A stretch of 64,000 nucleotides of DNA from assembly GCF_000970045.1 (NCBI RefSeq), contig NZ_CP009505.1, forward strand, positions 1,612,001 to 1,676,000, given 5' to 3'. Position numbers and translations under genes: made by a program. The notes beneath the pieces are model-generated. The model was given only the letters and a program-made list of their open reading frames with translations. It did not search any database and was not told where the DNA came from. This DNA is from Methanosarcina sp. MTP4 (lineage in GTDB: Archaea > Halobacteriota > Methanosarcinia > Methanosarcinales > Methanosarcinaceae). Shown one piece after another: positions 9,932 through 18,772 of this stretch. Positions within the stretch are counted from its first letter, which is position 1. Each line of letters opens with the position of its first letter.

Positions 9932-11902
9932 ATGACATCGTCCAGCCAGCTCGCAAAAGTCTCTCCCGAACCGCAGTTCAAGCTTACATCCGAGTTCAGT
10001 CCAAAGGGCTCCCAGCCGGAGGCTATCGAAAAGCTTGTTGAAGGGCTGAATAAAGGAGACCGGTTCCAGACCCTTCTCGGGGTTACCGGTTCAGGTAAGA
10101 CTTACACCGTGGCAAATGTCATAAATCAGGTCCGGAAACCGACCCTTGTAGTAGCCCACAACAAGACGCTGGCGGCTCAGCTCTATAACGAATTCAGGGA
10201 GTTTTTCCCGGAAAACCGGGTGGAGTATTTCGTCTCCTACTACGACTACTACCAGCCCGAGTCCTACCTGCCTGCAAAGGACCAGTACATTGAAAAAGAC
10301 GCCAGCATCAACCCCAAGATCGAGCAGATGAGGCTTGCAGCCACAGCTTCCCTTATGTCCCGGCCCGACGTGATTGTGGTTGCTTCCGTGTCCTGCATAT
10401 ACGGTCTCGGGAACCCGGAAAACTTTCAGAAAATGGGGTTTGAGCTGAAGGTAGGGGACAGGGTTTCGAGAAAAGAGGTCCTGGGCAAGCTCGTCGATAT
10501 CCTGTACGAACGAAACGACCTTGAACTCATGCCCGGGCGCTTCCGGGTAAAGGGAGACACCATTGACATTATCCCCGGGTACTTTGACAACATCATAAGG
10601 ATCGAACTTTTCGGGGACGAGGTAGACCGGATTTCCGAAATCGACAAGCAGACCGGCCAGCGAAAGGAAGACATGGAATATTTCTTTATCTATCCCGCCC
10701 GGCACTACGTCATTCCCGAAGAGGATCAGAAAAGCGCCATTAAAGACATCCTCAAAGAGCTGGAAGAGCACCTTCCTACCCTGGACCTCCTTGAGTCCCA
10801 CCGTCTGAAACAGCGTACCCTTTATGACATCGAGATGATCGAGGAGACCGGGAGCTGCAAGGGCATTGAAAACTATTCCCGGCACTTCGACCACCGGAAA
10901 CCCGGGGAAAAACCCTTTTGTCTTCTGGACTATTTCCCCGACGACTTTCTCCTGGTTGTCGACGAGAGCCACCAGACCCTCCCCCAGCTTCACGGGATGT
11001 ACAAAGGGGACTACTCCCGGAAAAAGAGCCTTGTAGATTACGGGTTCAGGCTCCCCAGTGCTTTCGATAACCGGCCGCTCCGCTTCGAGGAAACCGAGCT
11101 GTACATGAAAAACGTGATCTTCGTCTCGGCAACTCCCGGGGAATACGAAAGGGAACGCTCGGCTCAGGTCGTGGAACAGATCATCCGTCCCACGGGTCTT
11201 GTGGATCCCGAAGTTGAAGTCCGTCCTCTGGAAGGCCAGGTCAAAGACGTTATGGAAGAGATCAGGAAGATCGTGGAACGGGGCGACCGCGCCCTGGTTA
11301 CCACCCTGACCAAGAAGCTTGCCGAAGAGCTGACTGACTACCTTGCCAGGAACGAAATCAAAGCCCGCTACCTCCACTCGGACATCAAGACCATCGAGCG
11401 GACCGAGATCATCCGGGAACTCCGTCTGGGCAAGTTCGACGTCCTGGTCGGGATCAACCTGTTGCGGGAAGGGCTCGACATCCCCGAAGTGGGCTTCATC
11501 GGCATCCTGGACGCGGATAAGGAAGGCTTTCTCAGGGATACAAAGAGCCTGATCCAGATCATCGGCAGGGCTGCAAGAAATGCCAGCTCGACAGTGGTCC
11601 TCTACGCCGACAACATGACCGATTCCATCAAAAGAGCTTTGGGCGAGACCGAGCGCCGCCGGGCCATGCAGATCGCCTACAACCAGAAGCACGGCATAGT
11701 CCCGAAAACCATAAGGAAACCCATCAAGGAAAAGGTCGTGGACATCACCGCTACGAAGCATATCCCGAAGTCCGACATCCCGAACGTGATCATCGAGCTG
11801 GAAACAGAGATGAGGGAAGCGGCGGACAGGCTGGACTTTGAAGAAGCGATCCGGCTAAGGGACATGGTCAAGAAGCTGGAAAAAGAGATAAAAGTGGCTT
11901 GA
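9932..11902 (+). CDS. uvrB: Excinuclease ABC subunit B
   Basis: UvrB is the helicase-like damage-verification subunit that bridges UvrA and UvrC. The 656-residue protein has Walker A GVTGSGKTYTVA near residue 51 and the DNA-clamping beta-hairpin region YYDYYQPESYLP near residue 103. It also has DESHQTLPQ (motif II), the motif VI region QIIGRAARN, and a C-terminal UVR domain (ADRLDFEEAIRLRDMVKKLE) that would contact the matching domain in UvrC. Length is normal. It ends the uvrA-uvrC-uvrB cluster. Gaps of 99 and 46 bases suggest co-transcription or closely coordinated transcription. Confidence 0.97.
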   Translation: MTSSSQLAKVSPEPQFKLTSEFSPKGSQPEAIEKLVEGLNKGDRFQTLLGVTGSGKTYTVANVINQVRKPTLVVAHNKTLAAQLYNEFREFFPENRVEYFVSYYDYYQPESYLPAKDQYIEKDASINPKIEQMRLAATASLMSRPDVIVVASVSCIYGLGNPENFQKMGFELKVGDRVSRKEVLGKLVDILYERNDLELMPGRFRVKGDTIDIIPGYFDNIIRIELFGDEVDRISEIDKQTGQRKEDMEYFFIYPARHYVIPEEDQKSAIKDILKELEEHLPTLDLLESHRLKQRTLYDIEMIEETGSCKGIENYSRHFDHRKPGEKPFCLLDYFPDDFLLVVDESHQTLPQLHGMYKGDYSRKKSLVDYGFRLPSAFDNRPLRFEETELYMKNVIFVSATPGEYERERSAQVVEQIIRPTGLVDPEVEVRPLEGQVKDVMEEIRKIVERGDRALVTTLTKKLAEELTDYLARNEIKARYLHSDIKTIERTEIIRELRLGKFDVLVGINLLREGLDIPEVGFIGILDADKEGFLRDTKSLIQIIGRAARNASSTVVLYADNMTDSIKRALGETERRRAMQIAYNQKHGIVPKTIRKPIKEKVVDITATKHIPKSDIPNVIIELETEMREAADRLDFEEAIRLRDMVKKLEKEIKVA

Positions 11903-12581
11903 ATATTTGCTCTGTAGAAATCCCGTATGTTACTTGAAACGGCTCTGGCTTTTATGATAAGGTTTAATTCTGATTCCAATTTCGGGAGTTTCCTCTTTTT
12001 TATAGGTTACAGGAGACCCCACTCTTGCATAAGCAAGCGGCCCTTCCCGACATTTCTTTGAATCTCTGCCAGTGCTCCTGGGCTTCGGGTTGTCCCCTTG
12101 TTTTTTCAGAAGGACACCAGGTGTGTTGGCCATTTAAGGTCTATTTTTTGATTTTAAGGAAGTAATTGTTTACGAATTTTTCCTTGAAATATTTTAGAAA
12201 GCTTTATATATGGGAGGAATTTTGCATTTTTTGCCGGGTCCGATTCTTTTATCACTTTTTTACATATTCTTCATACATTTTTTTCTACAAATTGCCTGTA
12301 TTTATCCTCTTGCTGTTTTTTAGATCAAGCTTCCATCGATTTCGTAAATATGCTTGATTCCTATCCCTGAAGACCTGATACCAAAAATTTTTCTGACTTC
12401 AACCTTCTTCTTTTCCAAAATAAAGGTCATGCATGAGCTAAAACCTCAAAAACACGTTATAGAGCCTCAAAATTTTCCTAGGGTCCGCCAATTTTAAAAT
12501 AATATTAAAGGTTTAAATAATTAGATATTTAAACAATAATTTTGTAAAAGGTATATACACTAATTTTAGGAGGGTTGTGTT
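11903..12581. other. Intergenic region with one doubtful small frame
   Basis: On the minus strand 11930-12133 is open for 67 codons from an ATG and encodes a basic peptide (MANTPGVLLKKQGDNPKPR...). Its composition is unlike neighbouring genes and no domain is recognised; it may be a remnant or a repeated genomic element. The rest is AT-rich. Just before the next gene, ATTAGATATTTAAACAATAA near 12520-12540 is a candidate TATA region for the PEF-CTERM gene at 12582. Confidence 0.35.
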
Positions 12582-13208
12582 TTGAAGACAAAGTCTGCAG
12601 TTTTAGTTGGAATCCTTGTACTCCTGGTTTTCACGGTTGGTGCGGCGAGTGCAGAAACATTTTATTTAACTAACACAAGCGAAAAAATTGATGGTCAAAG
12701 TATTCTAGGTATATGTGTAAAAGTGGAATTTAACGGGACGCATATAAGCGTTGAAGACGTCAGCACCCGCCTCGAAGGAGAATCCGATGTAAATTTACAG
12801 GCTATTAAGGTTTGTATTGAGGATGACGATATCAAATCAGTAAGTGATGCCAGCGGTTTGACTAGTCAGTGGACGCACAGCTACGATTCAGCGGCCAGTA
12901 CATCCGAATTTGGAGATTTCGTGACGGTGTGTCAACATGATAAAAAAGAGAAGAACCAGAAGACTCGGGGACCTATAATAATTGAGTTAAATAGTTATTT
13001 TGCCCAGCTTCCGAATAATGAATTAAACAATAGCATGGTTGTCCATCTTCAATTCGGTACTGGAGAGATTGAAGTTACAGAAGGAGAGAATATAGGCAGC
13101 AGCTGGCTAACCACTGGTTTGCAAATACCTGAATTCCCTACACTTGCTCTGCCGGTTGCCGTAATTATGGGAATAATGTTTATTATCGGGAGAAGAAAAA
13201 AGGAGTGA
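12582..13208 (+). CDS. Secreted PEF-CTERM surface protein
   Basis: The 208-residue protein has a signal peptide (MKTKSAVLVGILVLLVFTVG, cleavage likely after ASA near residue 24), an extracellular domain that I do not recognise, and a C-terminal sorting tail. The tail has IPEFPTLALP, a hydrophobic segment and RRKKE, the PEF-CTERM pattern processed by archaeosortase in Methanosarcina. It is probably attached to the cell surface after tail removal. The start is TTG, supported by AGGAGGG about eight bases before it; no better codon is in frame. A second PEF-CTERM gene lies at 14773. No archaeosortase gene is in the window. Confidence 0.8.
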   Translation: MKTKSAVLVGILVLLVFTVGAASAETFYLTNTSEKIDGQSILGICVKVEFNGTHISVEDVSTRLEGESDVNLQAIKVCIEDDDIKSVSDASGLTSQWTHSYDSAASTSEFGDFVTVCQHDKKEKNQKTRGPIIIELNSYFAQLPNNELNNSMVVHLQFGTGEIEVTEGENIGSSWLTTGLQIPEFPTLALPVAVIMGIMFIIGRRKKE

Positions 13209-13479
13209 ATATTTAATTTTTTCGACTTTTCGTATCAGGTGTTTTTCTTACAGAAAAAGGATATTTCCCTCCTTTTCTCAAATATTTTTTTTCAGGAGTT
13301 ATTTTCTTTTCCTGCGATCTCTTTTTTCTAATTCTTCTGCTGTGTTAATTTTGTGTTTTCTTTTTTTCAAAAATGACTTGCATTGATAATGAAATCGTTT
13401 TACGATCAAGGTGTTATTAGACCCTATCAGTTTGCTTGAAAGGACCTGTTCAAAAGAAATAAAAGAAATAATTCAGGGT

Positions 13480-14073
13480 TTATTTCATAGGGTCTTTTCC
13501 TGCCAGGAACATTTCGGCATAACTTGTTGATTTTCCGGCATTTGCCGGATATGTGAAGGTCAGTCCTTTAGGCCCGAGGATGCATGTTAGGGGTTTTGCC
13601 TTTTCGAAATCCATTTTTCCTTCTTCATCAAAGAAACGCTCATCCACTTCCAGGTTTACGACTTTCCCTATGATAAGGGAGAACTTTTCCCTGAGTATCT
13701 CTTCCACAAGGGTACATTCTGCCCAGGCAAGGCAGCCTTCAATTCCTGGTGCCTTGATTTTCCCAGAGGGGTGGGTCTTCAGCCCTGCCATTTCAAATTC
13801 GTCTACTTCAGGTGGATAGTTCCTGGAGCAGATCATGACAGCTTCCATCATGTTGACAGGTGGGATATTTATTACGAACTCCCCGGTTTCCCGGATGTTT
13901 GCTAGGGTATTGCGCTTGAGCCAGGAAGCGAGTACGACTTCTTCCAGGGGGCGGAGGATAGGGGTTATATTGGACCAGGGAGCTGCATTCCTGATTCCAT
14001 CTTTTGAAATTGTGGAAATCAGGGCGATCGGGAGAGGGAAAATCTGTTCTCTTTTGCTGGGTTTCAGTTGCAT
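13480..14073 (-). CDS. Flavin reductase-like FMN-binding protein (flavoredoxin family)
   Basis: A 197-residue protein with the flavin reductase-like split-barrel fold. Marks are PLPIALISTISKDGIRNAAPWSN near the N-terminus (FMN-contacting region), NTLANIRETGEFVINI in the middle and GKVVNLEVDERFF later. Relatives bind FMN and act as flavoredoxins or flavin reductases; the partner here is unknown. An ATG exists seven codons upstream at 14094, but GAGGT lies six bases before the ATG at 14073 and the upstream ATG has no such site, so 14073 is preferred. Monocistronic, ends in TAA. Confidence 0.8.
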   Translation of the reverse strand: MQLKPSKREQIFPLPIALISTISKDGIRNAAPWSNITPILRPLEEVVLASWLKRNTLANIRETGEFVINIPPVNMMEAVMICSRNYPPEVDEFEMAGLKTHPSGKIKAPGIEGCLAWAECTLVEEILREKFSLIIGKVVNLEVDERFFDEEGKMDFEKAKPLTCILGPKGLTFTYPANAGKSTSYAEMFLAGKDPMK

Positions 14074-14205
14074 TTCATTACCTCGGAATTTCATACGGGA
14101 ATTATAACCGGGGTAATATTTGATTCATACATATTTAGAATTTTGTATTATTTTATGCAGGCTTTTCAGGATTCAAGTGTGAATACATTCTCCTCAATTT
14201 TCTCC

Positions 14206-14508
14206 TTAATTTTCTTTTTCTTCTTCTCTTTCCTCATCTCCGTTTTCCTCATCTCCGTTTTCCTCATCTTCGTTTTCTTCTTCGCTTTCTTCTTCGTTTT
14301 CTTCTTCGCCCTTTATTTCTTCCTTTGCTTCCATTTCTTTCATTCTTTCAATTTTCTTCTCTTCAGCTTCTTTTAGCCTCTTTTTTGCAGTGTGTCTCGC
14401 ATGAGTGAAAATAAAAAATACGATTACCAGTGATGCAAACAGGAAAATAAGTATCAGGTTCAGCATTGGTTCGTAGGCGCTGTATGGAATTTCAGGTGCA
14501 ACGCTCAT
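14206..14508 (-). CDS. Small membrane protein with Glu-rich tail
   Basis: This 100-residue protein has one hydrophobic helix at about residues 15-35 (NLILIFLFASLVIVFFIFTH). A Lys/Glu coiled-coil-like stretch follows, and then an extremely acidic tail made almost only of E, N, D and G. The tail is coded by short repeats (TCCTCATCTCCGTTT type on the plus strand), so it has likely grown by repeat expansion. GGGAGG stands just before the ATG. Function unknown; no family recognised. Confidence 0.6.
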   Translation of the reverse strand: MSVAPEIPYSAYEPMLNLILIFLFASLVIVFFIFTHARHTAKKRLKEAEEKKIERMKEMEAKEEIKGEEENEEESEEENEDEENGDEENGDEEREEEKEN

Positions 14509-14772
14509 ATAAATCCTCCCATAGAGTAGTTAGTTAGAGGTTATATTTGCCTGTTTTGCAGTGAAAAATTATGGGGGATGTGATCTGTTGGTCAGGAACA
14601 GTAAAGTTAAGTATCTCACACTTGTCTACATAATTTGATTTGACAAAAACAGGATCGGAAATCGATAAATTGGTTTTTTTAAAACTGTAAATATATACAA
14701 ATTAAATAAGTTTATCATCTTACACTTCTATAAATAATGCAGTTATTTTATTTGATGATGGAGTTCAGATAA

Positions 14773-15480
14773 ATGAGAGCTATATACTTTATCGGGATAC
14801 TTATATTTTTACTACTTACTGTAAGCTCTGCGAGTGCATTAGAGGAATATATTTTAACAGAGGATGACACAAATATAAATAGGGATGCTCTAAATAATGG
14901 TTTTCCTCCTGTTCTACCTGAGGGGATATTAAAAATAAAAATAACATATGATGAAATAAATGGTATTATAACCTATGTGGATGAAAGCCCTCATGATTCT
15001 AATGGGGGGACCAGACCTTACATAGGGGATCCCAGGATTGATGAGGTTGGATATAATCTTTCTATCGATGGAGCTATTTCCGATTTTAAAAATGGAATTC
15101 CATTAACAGGAACAACATGGAATAAGGACACTAATAGTCGGATGGATGGATTTGGAACTTTTGATCGAGTATATCGTTTAAGTGACAAAAAAGTACGACC
15201 AGATAAAGTTGTAGTTAGTTTGAGTGCCTCTTCACTTCCATTAGAAATTCCAGTGAATTCTCAGTATAAATCGGTTGCACTTCATCTCGCTTTCGACGAG
15301 GCTTACTATGCTAACGGTTCCAAAATATATGAAATAAATGAAACAGGAGTGAATGTAGGTTTTTTAGGTAGCACTTATCTTGCATGCGGTACAGAAATAC
15401 CCGAATTTCCTTCAGTAGTCCTACCTATTGCAGCGATAATAGGGATAGTACTTATTTCGGAGAGGAGGAGAAAAGAATAA
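14773..15480 (+). CDS. Secreted PEF-CTERM surface protein
   Basis: A 235-residue protein with a signal peptide (residues 1-22, ending SSASA) and a C-terminal PEF-CTERM tail: EIPEFPSVVLPIAAIIGIVL then ERRRKE. The ectodomain is rich in Asp, Asn and Tyr and I do not recognise it. It shares only the architecture, not the ectodomain, with the protein at 12582. By family knowledge the tail is cut by an archaeosortase during surface attachment. Start ATG with GGAG upstream; ends in TAA. Codon use is AT-rich compared with the repair genes. Confidence 0.8.
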   Translation: MRAIYFIGILIFLLLTVSSASALEEYILTEDDTNINRDALNNGFPPVLPEGILKIKITYDEINGIITYVDESPHDSNGGTRPYIGDPRIDEVGYNLSIDGAISDFKNGIPLTGTTWNKDTNSRMDGFGTFDRVYRLSDKKVRPDKVVVSLSASSLPLEIPVNSQYKSVALHLAFDEAYYANGSKIYEINETGVNVGFLGSTYLACGTEIPEFPSVVLPIAAIIGIVLISERRRKE

Positions 15481-15670
15481 AAGGACTAATTTTGACTTTT
15501 TTATACTTTTCTTCTGAAATGAAGGATATTTTTTTTTCAAAACTTCCTTATCGGGATTTATTTCCTTCGTTTTTTGTTCCGCGCTCTTTCATTTACCTTT
15601 TTTTTCATTTTCCGCGCATCATTATTCCGAATCTGACCCAGGGATCTGCCTCGCGAGTCAGGTTCAGGGA

Positions 15671-16042
15671 TCAAACGTAGTATGCCACAAAGAAACGGTA
15701 CATTACTTTGATTTCTTCCAGTTCCCTGGGGTCGATTTCAATGTCTGGCTGTTCAGTGTTGTAAATATTTTCTTCAAAATCCTTGAAAGTGACTTCGCAC
15801 TTTATGTTTTCCGGAAGTTCGGCTTCAAACCAGTCACATTTCCGGCAGATATCTTTGCTTATTTTTCTCACTTTTTCGGGGGTAAAAACATTTTTGTCTT
15901 CTGGCTTGTAGTTGACGTCAACTGTAAGTTCTTCTTTGCTGAGTAAATCCGCCCAGAAGCCGGAAAGTTCGGTACCTTCTATACTGTAGTCCTTGAGCTC
16001 GAAACTTCTTGTGATCGTGTTCTTGATCTTGCCCTCTTCCAT
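15671..16042 (-). CDS. Hypothetical protein
   Basis: No family is recognised. The 123-residue product is acidic and soluble, with no signal peptide or membrane segment. It contains one CRKC pair (DICRKCDWFEAELPENI) that might bind metal. An upstream TTG at 16090 would add 16 residues, but the ATG at 16042 gives a more normal start. The gene stands alone on the minus strand between a PEF-CTERM gene and a radical SAM gene and ends in TGA. Confidence 0.5.
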   Translation of the reverse strand: MEEGKIKNTITRSFELKDYSIEGTELSGFWADLLSKEELTVDVNYKPEDKNVFTPEKVRKISKDICRKCDWFEAELPENIKCEVTFKDFEENIYNTEQPDIEIDPRELEEIKVMYRFFVAYYV

Positions 16043-16254
16043 AAGATTAGGTTTTGAAATTGGATGTATATAAAATATCTCCAGAAACAAAAGGAATCTG
16101 TAAAGGAAATTATATAAGTTTTTTCTGATTTTGAATTTGTTTCTTAAAAAAGAGAATTGAATGGGAATCTCGAATGAGAGAACTAATAGAAGTGTTGAAT
16201 AAGGGAATCGAATGGGAAAATTAAAAAGGGAGGATGAGAAAGGACTTCCTACCC

Positions 16255-16288
16255 TCTTTTCTTTTCTTTTCTTTTCTTTTCTTTTCCA
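16255..16288. repeat. CTTTT pentanucleotide repeat
   Basis: About six copies of CTTTT lie just beyond the stop of the radical SAM gene. On that gene's strand this is a purine-rich stretch. Confidence 0.8.
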
Positions 16289-16295
16289 ATTCCAT

Positions 16296-17438
16296 TCATA
16301 TTTTCTTAAGCATTAAGGACATTATTCCTGGCTTTGATGATGTCATAGGGTCCTGGAAGAGGCCCATTTCCATGCCAGAGCCCCCGAACATCTCATTATT
16401 GACCCTCTCGGTTATTTCATTGAATATCATCTGATAGGAAATACAGTGGGGGTCAACTCCCTTTATTTCCCCGTCGGTTGGGGTTATGGCATTGTAGGGG
16501 CAACCGCCTCTGCAGTAATTGATATGGGGACAGTCTTTGCATTCCTTATCCACATATTCTTTGTAAGCGAACATGAGCTTCCAGGCGTCGGATTTTGCGA
16601 GGTCTTCCATGCTGGGGTGGTCATAAACGTTGCCCATGACGTATTTTGGCATGCCTACAAAGCGGTAGCAGGGGTATATGCCTCCGTCAGGGCCTACGGC
16701 AAAGGTATCTCCCATGCAGTCCACAAAGGTGCAGACGGCTCCTCTACCTCCGAAAACGCCTTTACAGAGGTGGTCGATGTTCATGACGTCGATCTGGCCA
16801 ATGTTTTCCAGGTACTTGTCCAGAAGGTAAATTAAGAGCCTTCCGTACTCTTCCGGGTCAAGGGCCCATTTCTCGGGTTCGTCGCCGCGTAAAGAGGGAA
16901 GTGCGGGGTGGAACTTAAGGGTCCAGCCGTTTTCCAGGTAAAAGTTGAAAATATCATCCTTGTAATTTACGGAATGGGAGGTGAAAGTGGTGATGAACCT
17001 CACGTTAAGCCCGTGCTCTTTAGCTATCTTATAGCCCTGTATGGTCTTATCGAAGTATCCCTCTCCTCTCTGGAAGTCATTAAGCTCCTTCGGGCCGTCC
17101 AGGCTGGAACCGACAGGAATGTTATACTCCGCAAAAATTTCGGCTATTTCATCTGTCATCTTCCAGAGGTTGGTCTGTATGGCAAAAGCCACGTTCCTGG
17201 GACTTACTCCCTCAACAAGGATTGGTAAAGCCTCCCTGTAAAAATCCGCACCTGCCAGGAGCGGCTCCCCACCGTGGAAGGTAAAGGTAACCGAATCGTT
17301 CCGGAAATCCTTAAGCCATTCGGCAATTTCTTTGACGGTCTCAATGCTCATTCTCGGAGACCCTTCCTCGGAACTCCAGCAATAACTACAGTTCGCAGGA
17401 CAGCCTAAAGTGGGAATTATCATTATATGGAAAGGCAT
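16296..17438 (-). CDS. SPASM-domain radical SAM enzyme (putative peptide-modifying)
   Basis: A 380-residue radical SAM protein. CPANCSYC near residue 14 (CxxxCxxC) would hold the SAM-binding 4Fe-4S cluster, followed by FTFHGGEPLLAG and SSLDGPKELND, both typical of the anaerobic sulfatase-maturase/peptide-modifying branch. The C-terminal half has a SPASM-type cysteine array (CTFVDCMG, YPCYRFVG, CKDCPHINYCRGGCPYN, then a late HCISY) for auxiliary clusters. Overall it resembles a methanogen subfamily proposed to modify small peptides. I looked for a Cys-rich substrate peptide next to it and found none. GGGGTG lies before the ATG; the gene is monocistronic. Confidence 0.8.
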   Translation of the reverse strand: MPFHIMIIPTLGCPANCSYCWSSEEGSPRMSIETVKEIAEWLKDFRNDSVTFTFHGGEPLLAGADFYREALPILVEGVSPRNVAFAIQTNLWKMTDEIAEIFAEYNIPVGSSLDGPKELNDFQRGEGYFDKTIQGYKIAKEHGLNVRFITTFTSHSVNYKDDIFNFYLENGWTLKFHPALPSLRGDEPEKWALDPEEYGRLLIYLLDKYLENIGQIDVMNIDHLCKGVFGGRGAVCTFVDCMGDTFAVGPDGGIYPCYRFVGMPKYVMGNVYDHPSMEDLAKSDAWKLMFAYKEYVDKECKDCPHINYCRGGCPYNAITPTDGEIKGVDPHCISYQMIFNEITERVNNEMFGGSGMEMGLFQDPMTSSKPGIMSLMLKKI

Positions 17439-17825
17439 TTTTAAGCACCCCTAAATTTGAGTCTGCCCAAACTATTAATAGTTTTCTAAAAATTGCTACT
17501 GCCGAATAGCCGCTTTTAACGGCGTGAACATCAAATCAAAGTGTTTTACGGTGCTTTTTACCTTCTGCACAATATACTTCTCATCCATGATAATGGCAAT
17601 TTTACGATATTTCACGCGGATATTATCAACTACAGGGCTTGAATCTCAAGTCAGGCATGGTGTTCAGGTTCCGGATATTTTCATGTATCTCCGCTGTGTT
17701 TATTTTTTTATATATTTTAAATAGATATTTATTTTAACGAATGGGATCAATTATGTTACAGGGATGGGGAAATTACCTTTTTTGGGAAGACCCGGAATCC
17801 TGGATTTCCATATCATCTTGGATTT

Positions 17826-17901
17826 GTAGTTTAGAATTGGTAGTTTAGAATTGGTAGTTTAGAATTGGTAGTTTAGAATTGGTAGTTTAGAATTGGTAGT
17901 T
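17826..17901. repeat. 14-bp tandem repeat array
   Basis: Five exact copies of GTAGTTTAGAATTG and a partial sixth run up to about 22 bases before the YegP-like gene. The array therefore lies within the promoter or 5' leader of that gene. Confidence 0.9.
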
Positions 17902-17922
17902 CTGATTAAGTGGGGGAATATT

Positions 17923-18132
17923 ATGCCAAAATTTGAAGTGTATCTGGACAGGATTGGAGAATACCGCTTCCGGCTTCGGGCCAGGAACGGGCAGATCATC
18001 GCAGTAAGCCAGGGGTACAAAAGTAAAGAAGGTTGCATGAAAGGGATTGAATCCGTGAAGACGAATGCCCCGATTGCCAGGATTGTCGAAATTGAAGAAG
18101 AGCATGAAGAGGAAGCAGAAGCTGTGACCTGA
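17923..18132 (+). CDS. YegP-family (DUF1508) small protein
   Basis: The 69-residue product begins MPKFEVYLDRIGEYRFRLRA and continues NGQIIAVSQGYKSKEGCMKGIESVK, a clear match to the DUF1508/YegP unit, a small beta-alpha fold present as one copy here. Bacterial members carry one or two units; their role is unknown. An in-frame start at 17893 lies inside the tandem repeat, while GGGGGAA stands just before the ATG at 17923, so the shorter form is used. The tail is Glu-rich. Confidence 0.8.
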   Translation: MPKFEVYLDRIGEYRFRLRARNGQIIAVSQGYKSKEGCMKGIESVKTNAPIARIVEIEEEHEEEAEAVT

Positions 18133-18149
18133 TTCTTTTAATTGATCCG

Positions 18150-18548
18150 TTATTCAAATATTATTCCTTCGAATTTACACTTAGCTATTTTTCTTTTTTT
18201 GAAGGCGTAGAGAAAGACTTTGAACAGCGCATAGAGCCTGAAGTAAAGGGAAAGCAGGAAAGGTGAACGGAAACCGTTGATATACACTATTTTCTTATCG
18301 TCCCGGACGGAGTCATCCAGGAATTTTACCACCCCGTCAAATTTTTCCCTTTCAAGGATGCTTCCCTGAAGTAGTCGAGGGCCCAGCACGACTGCATCTT
18401 CTTCCATGCCGTCAGGGCTTTTTGTGCCCTCAATGAAGCCGTAGTTGAAAATGGTGGGAAGAGGGGAAAAGAAGGCTATTTCGTACCCTTTTTCGGTTTT
18501 ATTGTATTTGAAAAAGCTGTATTTTGGGGTTTCTATAACGATTTTCAT
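18150..18548 (-). CDS. Inorganic pyrophosphatase-like protein
   Basis: About 132 residues. The segment PTIFNYGFIEGTKSPDGMEEDAVVLGPRL resembles the class A pyrophosphatase core NYGFIPxT...DGDPLDVLVL. It keeps the first and last acidic residues of DGDPLD but has Met at the middle one, and SVRDDKKIV resembles the DxxAK-type segment. It is shorter than typical (about 170). It may be a divergent or repurposed pyrophosphatase. In-frame starts exist up to 18590, but AGGAC precedes the ATG at 18548. It converges with the YegP-like gene with a 17-base gap. Confidence 0.55.
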   Translation of the reverse strand: MKIVIETPKYSFFKYNKTEKGYEIAFFSPLPTIFNYGFIEGTKSPDGMEEDAVVLGPRLLQGSILEREKFDGVVKFLDDSVRDDKKIVYINGFRSPFLLSLYFRLYALFKVFLYAFKKRKIAKCKFEGIIFE

Positions 18549-18659
18549 GAAAATGGGTCCTGCCATAACGGGTTGGCAGAAATAGTGCATAAAGTAACTT
18601 TAATTTTGTGGAAGGGGAATAGATCGTAAAATCACAAAATTACAAAAATAGCGAAACAG

Positions 18660-18702
18660 TAAAAAAATAGTAAGAGCCGGAAGCAGAAAGTTTCTGCTTC
18701 TC
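18660..18702 (-). terminator. Hairpin with T run downstream of nhaC-like gene
   Basis: GAAGCAGAAA and TTTCTGCTTC form a perfect 10-bp stem around one base. On the minus strand it is followed by CTATTTTTTTACTG, so it could end the antiporter transcript. Between it and the stop codon the DNA is a run of nine-base T7-8C units (plus strand, 18706-18750). Confidence 0.55.
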
Positions 18703-18772
18703 GGAACTTTTTTTTCTTTTTTTTCTTTTTTTTCTTTTTTTTCTTTTTTTGTTTCAGTTGAAGTTCTGTTTC

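Noticed and set aside
10091-11761. A 556-codon open frame on the minus strand opposite uvrB
   Set aside because: It lies wholly opposite a clear uvrB gene, encodes a low-complexity Leu/Val/Gly-rich product with no domain, and reflects GC-rich codon use on the other strand.
11930-12133. A 67-codon basic frame on the minus strand
   Set aside because: Composition is unlike neighbouring genes, no domain is seen and no promoter or ribosome-binding site supports it; kept only as a doubtful frame in the gap entry.
15500-18200. A Cys-rich substrate peptide for the radical SAM enzyme
   Set aside because: Short frames on both strands in the flanks were read; none has a Cys-rich core with a leader-like start.
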